Assembly: GCA_031283515.1 (NCBI GenBank)
Contig: JAITBS010000336.1
Span: 1 to 9,319 of the forward strand
Direction: 5' to 3'
Source of the DNA: Planctomycetaceae bacterium
Lineage (GTDB): Bacteria > Planctomycetota > Planctomycetia > Pirellulales > Thermoguttaceae
DNA: 9,319 bases
The position numbers and the translations under genes are program-made. Shown one piece after another: positions 6,613 through 9,319 of the stretch (position 1 is the stretch's first letter; every line of letters starts with the position of its first letter). The notes beneath the pieces were generated by a model. It saw only the letters and a list, made by a program, of their open reading frames with translations, did no database searches and was not told the origin of the DNA.

Positions 6613-7401
6613 GTTTTCTGTCCTTTCGTTGAAAATAGATTTTAGTGCTTGATGAACCATTTTAGCCTCCAACCGTTTATGATGGGCGGTGAAAGCTTTG
6701 GCAACAAATTCAAGAATATCTCTTGTTATCATAATCTGTTGCCGAGCATCGTCAATTTCCGCAATCGGCAACATGGCTTGGGCAAACTCGTCTTCATTTC
6801 CTTCCGTCATATTTTTCAAAATACCTATTGCCGCTCGTAATTCCGGTCCGCCGCATAAACAATCTCCATCGAATGCCGGTAAATCCACCACATAATAGTG
6901 AATTTCCGGTACAAAACCCATCAGTTGACCATTTTCGTCTTTTGTCAACCAATCGCTTACTTTGGGATACGGACCGTGATGTGGTTGTGTTCCGGTGCGC
7001 ACGACAATAAAATAAATTACTGATAGAATTTTTTTACCATCTTTAAGTTCTGACCACCAAATCGAGGTTGCATAACAAAGCAGGCGAACCGGTATATCAT
7101 CGAATGTATTTCCCGCGTGTTCAAACACGATCATTACTTTGGCATCGATCTGATTTTTGAGCGGACAGGAAAAAACTAAATCCAAAATCCGTTCGTCTCC
7201 CTTCATTCCAACGTAATGTGTTGACGCAGGGGAAATTTTTTCTAAATCTATTTTACTAACAAAGTTAGGATCGGCATAGTTCAGCAAAAAATCGACGAAT
7301 ATCAATACTCGTCTGAAAATATTTTTGACGAAAACATCGTAAATATTTCCCGGACGTGTTGGTTCGGATTGCTCTTGTTTTTCTTCAGTTTTATTTTCCA
7401 T
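6337..7401 (-). CDS. Rpn family (YhgA-like) PD-(D/E)XK nuclease/putative transposase
   Basis: A 354-residue protein, counted from ATG 7401, of the recombination-promoting nuclease (Rpn, PF04754-like) family. Features: YDVFVKNIF opening (21-29); D74 in ERILDLVFS, the expected first catalytic acid; E94 in MIVFEHAG; IPVRLLCYATSIWW (103-116); then a helical tail with GEARGEARGRAEGEARGEARGRA-type repeats (about 275-299) and RTLDEFENAL at the end. The E-H-A at 94-96 departs from the usual E-H-Q or E-H-K, so nuclease activity may be weak or lost. A longer frame starts at ATG 7488 (383 residues), but its first 29 residues do not look conserved and neither ATG has a Shine-Dalgarno sequence; a promoter ending seven bases before 7401 favours that start. 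An internal ATG at 6612 has its own ribosome site. E. coli relatives are reported as toxic anti-phage nucleases. Confidence 0.87.
   Translation of the reverse strand: MENKTEEKQEQSEPTRPGNIYDVFVKNIFRRVLIFVDFLLNYADPNFVSKIDLEKISPASTHYVGMKGDERILDLVFSCPLKNQIDAKVMIVFEHAGNTFDDIPVRLLCYATSIWWSELKDGKKILSVIYFIVVRTGTQPHHGPYPKVSDWLTKDENGQLMGFVPEIHYYVVDLPAFDGDCLCGGPELRAAIGILKNMTEGNEDEFAQAMLPIAEIDDARQQIMITRDILEFVAKAFTAHHKRLEAKMVHQALKSIFNERTENMATTIFDEIRAEGEARGEARGRAEGEARGEARGRARAGQDIVLTALRKKFTKIPKRIETSIRGMSDPIALESLITDVIESRTLDEFENALR
6521..6586 (-). repeat. 36-base tandem repeat coding for EGEARGEARGRA
   Basis: One full unit (6521-6556, starting GCTTCGCCTCTAGCTTCGCC) is followed by 30 of 36 bases of a second (6557-6586). 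On the minus strand these code for 12-residue units of the Glu-Gly-Ala-Arg tail. Copy A of the larger duplication has only one unit. The in-frame length change suggests slippage or unequal recombination. Confidence 0.9.
6621..6626 (-). promoter_or_regulatory. Internal ribosome-binding site in Rpn gene
   Basis: AAAGGA on the minus strand, eight bases before ATG 6612 (bases 6613-6620 form the spacer). It is the best Shine-Dalgarno sequence in the gene and decides the possible internal start. The equivalent position in the duplicated copy is AAGG at 6318-6321. Confidence 0.45.
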
Positions 7402-7408
7402 GCTAAAT

Positions 7409-7436
7409 ATTTTACTCGAAGTCTTGATTTGTTCAA
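7409..7436 (-). promoter_or_regulatory. Candidate promoter for Rpn gene, near-leaderless
   Basis: On the minus strand TTGAAC (7431-7436) and TAAAAT (7409-7414) are 16 bases apart, matching four and five of six consensus positions of a sigma70-type promoter. The -10 ends seven bases before ATG 7401, so transcription would begin at about the start codon. That would explain the absent Shine-Dalgarno sequence and supports 7401 over 7488. Confidence 0.4.
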
Positions 7437-7562
7437 GAAACCCTGTAAATTTTGAGTTTCTGCTGAGCCTGACCTGAAAAACAAACATTTAACACCATGC
7501 ACCAGGCATGAGAATATAAATTTAGAACCTCTAAAAATTTAGTTTTGTTTATTTTTTGTTTA

Positions 7563-7590
7563 TTGAAAAATGAGGGTTAACGCATATAAT
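7563..7590 (+). promoter_or_regulatory. Candidate sigma70-type promoter upstream of FN3-like gene
   Basis: TTGAAA (7563-7568) and a perfect TATAAT (7585-7590) are 16 bases apart on the plus strand. Transcription would start near 7597, leaving a leader of about 170 bases before ATG 7767. The region is AT-rich, so chance matches are expected, but this spacing and match are good. Confidence 0.4.
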
Positions 7591-7766
7591 TTTTTGATGA
7601 GGTTTTTTAGAGATACCCATTTAATGATTACTCCCAACTGAAAGAATCAGAACATTTATTCATCATATTGAATGATTTCCTACTTTTTTGAGAGAATCAT
7701 TGGGATTATAATTTTTATCTTAATTTTTTCAAATTTACTTCTGAACTCAGACACTTTACTATTAGT

Positions 7767-8144
7767 ATGGACGACATACCGGCACCTAAAAATTTACGGG
7801 TTGGATTTTCGCTTGATAAGAACAATACGCATACATTTGCGCTTGGTTGGGAATTTGAGACAACCCGCAAAACGATTCGGTATATGTTGGAGTTTTCTGT
7901 TGACAAGCGGAAATATCATACAATACCTGCCGAACTTTGTACATTTACGGAACCGCCGGAACGTCGTGTTGATATTCCGTTTGCCAAGTTTGTTGAGTTG
8001 ATGCAAAGCGTCCAACTCGATATTCGCAAATATCGTTATATTTACTGGCGGCTCACTGCGGAATTTCACGATACAACCGGTACAAAAAATTTCGGTCAAT
8101 CGCATAGCAATATTGCCTGTTTTGAAATGCCGCCGTTGGAATAA
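7767..8144 (+). CDS. Hypothetical small beta-rich protein, possibly FN3-like
   Basis: A 125-residue protein of no family I can name. The pattern PAPKNLRVGFSL (5-16), ALGWEFE (25-31), IRYMLEFSVDKRKYHTI (37-53), then IYWRLTAEF (92-100) and SNIACFEMP (114-122) recalls a fibronectin type III-like beta sandwich: a Pro/Leu opening strand, the L-x-W core, Y-x-L-E-x-S, and Y-x-W-R-x-x-A near the end. The match is by pattern only. No signal peptide follows ATG 7767 and no clear Shine-Dalgarno sequence precedes it. A hydrophobic frame from 7672 overlaps in another phase, so a frameshifted N-terminal membrane segment cannot be excluded. Its neighbour downstream is a membrane-anchored acidic protein in the same direction, which may be a partner. 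Confidence 0.7.
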   Translation: MDDIPAPKNLRVGFSLDKNNTHTFALGWEFETTRKTIRYMLEFSVDKRKYHTIPAELCTFTEPPERRVDIPFAKFVELMQSVQLDIRKYRYIYWRLTAEFHDTTGTKNFGQSHSNIACFEMPPLE

Positions 8145-9306
8145 TCTATTTCATTCTTGTTGTAACTTATTCGTAACTTTACAGATATTTTGTGAGATTT
8201 TTTACCTTGAAGAGCAACATTGGTCCTACAAAAAACGACCACTAAATACCGTGTTTTTTTTTCTTCTTTTTATTTTCTGTTTTTTTATATTGATTCCTAT
8301 TGCAATAGGATTTCTTATTTCGTTGGCTTTGCGTGAATTGTATAAGCGGCAACTTTGGGAAAAAAGCATTCTTGATAAGGAAAACGATAACGAAACTAAG
8401 GAAATACCGCAAGACACTGTTGTGAAATTATATGATCCTTCTCTGGATGAGACCGATTCCCCAAAAACGTTCAATACTGAAACGGATGCCAAACAAGTTC
8501 AGAATGAAGAAAGTATTGTTACCGTACCGAATTCCGAATTGAATACGGAACCGGTTCCTTCCTCTGTAACTTCCGAACCTCCTGAAATTTCGGGAGTGAG
8601 TTCCGAGTCGGAACAGCGATTTCTTCCCGATCAGTCTCAACCGGAAAATCCGGAAAACAAGCCGCTAAGTGTATTCAATGATAAAAATAGATTGTCGGAA
8701 ACATTTAAGATTGATGAAATTCTTGATGAAATGGTCAATGAGGACCCGCCGATTATTCCTATGGATCTTTCGCTGCAAATTGAGCAAGACGGTAGTGTTG
8801 AAGACCTGAGGAACCAAATGACAAAGGAGAATGAACGGGATTTATTGGAACAGGACGACAATGAAATTCTTACTAAAATTATTGCCCCAACGGGTTCAAA
8901 CGACCAATTGCTTTCGCAATCGGAAATGATGTTCGATAATCTCAATCAAGAGGAAGACGTTAATACGGTTCATTCGGAGATTTCGCCGATAGCAGTGGAA
9001 TTACTTGGGGAGGATTTTAATTTTGATTCGTTTTTCGAGGAAAAGTTGAAATCCAAACAACAAAATCAGGAACCAATGACCGCTTATGAGATTGGTCAGG
9101 GAATTTATCAGGCAGATGGGGGATTTTTAACAAATGATTCAACACTTCTCAATCTTTTACCCAAAGAACAGGCAATTGTTTCTCTATATCCTGATAATCT
9201 GATTCAAAACGCGGTTGCCGAACCGGATTTATCTGAAGCCAGCCAAAATTATAGTTTTACCGAAGAGTTATTGCCCATGTTTATTCGGAAGAAAAAAGAG
9301 AAATAA
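8113..9306 (+). CDS. Unrecognised membrane-anchored acidic protein, start uncertain
   Basis: No family is recognised. The protein has one membrane helix (about residues 47-74 from 8113: VFFFLLFIF...FLISLAL), flanked by basic YKKRP before and RELYKRQ after, then about 300 residues of low-complexity Ser/Glu/Asp/Asn/Gln/Pro-rich sequence with no cysteine or obvious catalytic motif, ending in a basic FIRKKKEK. This suggests a single-pass protein with a long, probably disordered acidic domain. The frame has no ATG before residue 208. Candidate starts are TTG 8113 or TTG 8122, both overlapping the previous gene, or GTG 8251 (351 residues), which would begin directly with the helix; none has a clear Shine-Dalgarno sequence. 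It follows the FN3-like gene and may share its transcript. Confidence 0.65.
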   Translation: MPVLKCRRWNNLFHSCCNLFVTLQIFCEIFYLEEQHWSYKKRPLNTVFFFLLFIFCFFILIPIAIGFLISLALRELYKRQLWEKSILDKENDNETKEIPQDTVVKLYDPSLDETDSPKTFNTETDAKQVQNEESIVTVPNSELNTEPVPSSVTSEPPEISGVSSESEQRFLPDQSQPENPENKPLSVFNDKNRLSETFKIDEILDEMVNEDPPIIPMDLSLQIEQDGSVEDLRNQMTKENERDLLEQDDNEILTKIIAPTGSNDQLLSQSEMMFDNLNQEEDVNTVHSEISPIAVELLGEDFNFDSFFEEKLKSKQQNQEPMTAYEIGQGIYQADGGFLTNDSTLLNLLPKEQAIVSLYPDNLIQNAVAEPDLSEASQNYSFTEELLPMFIRKKKEK

Positions 9307-9319
9307 AAAATGGGGTAAT

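Larger units (their letters stand above)
6348..6636. repeat. Direct duplication, copy B (inside Rpn gene)
   Basis: This is the counterpart of 6079-6334, located at the 3' end of the Rpn gene. The aligned bases are offset by 269 before the 36-base repeat and by 305 after it. It differs from copy A by carrying one more 36-base unit. Confidence 0.9.
7402..7766. other. Divergent intergenic region between Rpn and FN3-like genes
   Basis: If the Rpn gene starts at 7401, these 365 AT-rich bases lie between the two divergent genes. They hold the minus-strand promoter candidate at 7409-7436, a plus-strand promoter candidate at 7563-7590, another TATAAT at 7707-7712 without a good -35, and small inverted repeats: CATGC/GCATG at 7496-7510, AAATTTAGA with TCTAAAAATTT at 7518-7540, and AATGATT/AATCATT at 7671-7701. 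The longer Rpn start at 7488 also falls here. No convincing protein-coding gene or RNA gene was recognised. Confidence 0.6.

Noticed and set aside
6068..7401. Complete insertion sequence based on the 'putative transposase' name of the family
   Set aside because: No terminal inverted repeats or target duplication were found around the gene, and Rpn proteins are nucleases, not classic transposases.
7496..7510. CATGC-ACCAG-GCATG palindrome
   Set aside because: Five base pairs only, which is expected by chance; no repeat elsewhere in the window.
7672..8001. Hydrophobic plus-strand frame starting MISYFFERIIGII
   Set aside because: Its second half is an out-of-phase shadow of the FN3-like gene, and AT-rich DNA readily encodes hydrophobic residues. 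Kept only as a possible frameshifted N-terminus.

Overview
The window is AT-rich bacterial DNA with compact gene spacing. Everything left of about 7.4 kb is on the minus strand, and two genes on the right are on the plus strand. The best lineage clue is the histidyl-tRNA synthetase. Its opening (MITPRTLKGFRDFLPE), its TPALEYLEIL..GKG..ETDKQLY block and its GGRDVGLRFDLTVP block look like the planctomycete-type enzyme. The Rpn-family protein and the MGGFYNSFHV-type protein also fit that phylum. This is recognition from memory, not a search, so the phylum is tentative.

Layout by position. (1) 1-123: start of an unidentified gene running off the left edge. (2) 193-867 and 878-3007: a tightly coupled pair, a DUF2290-type protein and an SF1 (UvrD-like) helicase with a nuclease-like N-terminus. 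The helicase is transcribed first. (3) 3128-3447: a frame-disrupted MGGFYNSFHV-type gene. (4) 3485-3817: an MNT-type minimal nucleotidyltransferase. (5) 3847-4443: a LemA family membrane protein. (6) 4534-5859: hisS, the one clear housekeeping gene. (7) 6068-7401: an Rpn (YhgA-like) PD-(D/E)XK protein, followed by a separate short gene that duplicates its C-terminal tail. (8) 7767-8144: an unrecognised small beta-rich, possibly FN3-like protein. (9) 8113/8251-9306: an unrecognised membrane-anchored acidic protein.

How the genes may work together. lemA, the nucleotidyltransferase and the MGG-type gene are spaced 29-37 bases apart and are probably one transcript. The helicase and DUF2290 genes are separated by 10 bases, with the DUF2290 ribosome-binding site overlapping the helicase stop codon, which suggests translational coupling. 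The Rpn locus is the most interesting element. An internal ATG with a good Shine-Dalgarno sequence lies at the start of the C-terminal tail. A tandem duplication has created a second, stand-alone gene that begins at exactly that ATG. In E. coli, Rpn genes are reported to make a short antitoxin from an internal start, so this locus may encode a toxin, an intragenic antitoxin and an extra free copy of it.

No rRNA, tRNA, CRISPR array, integrase or complete insertion sequence was recognised.
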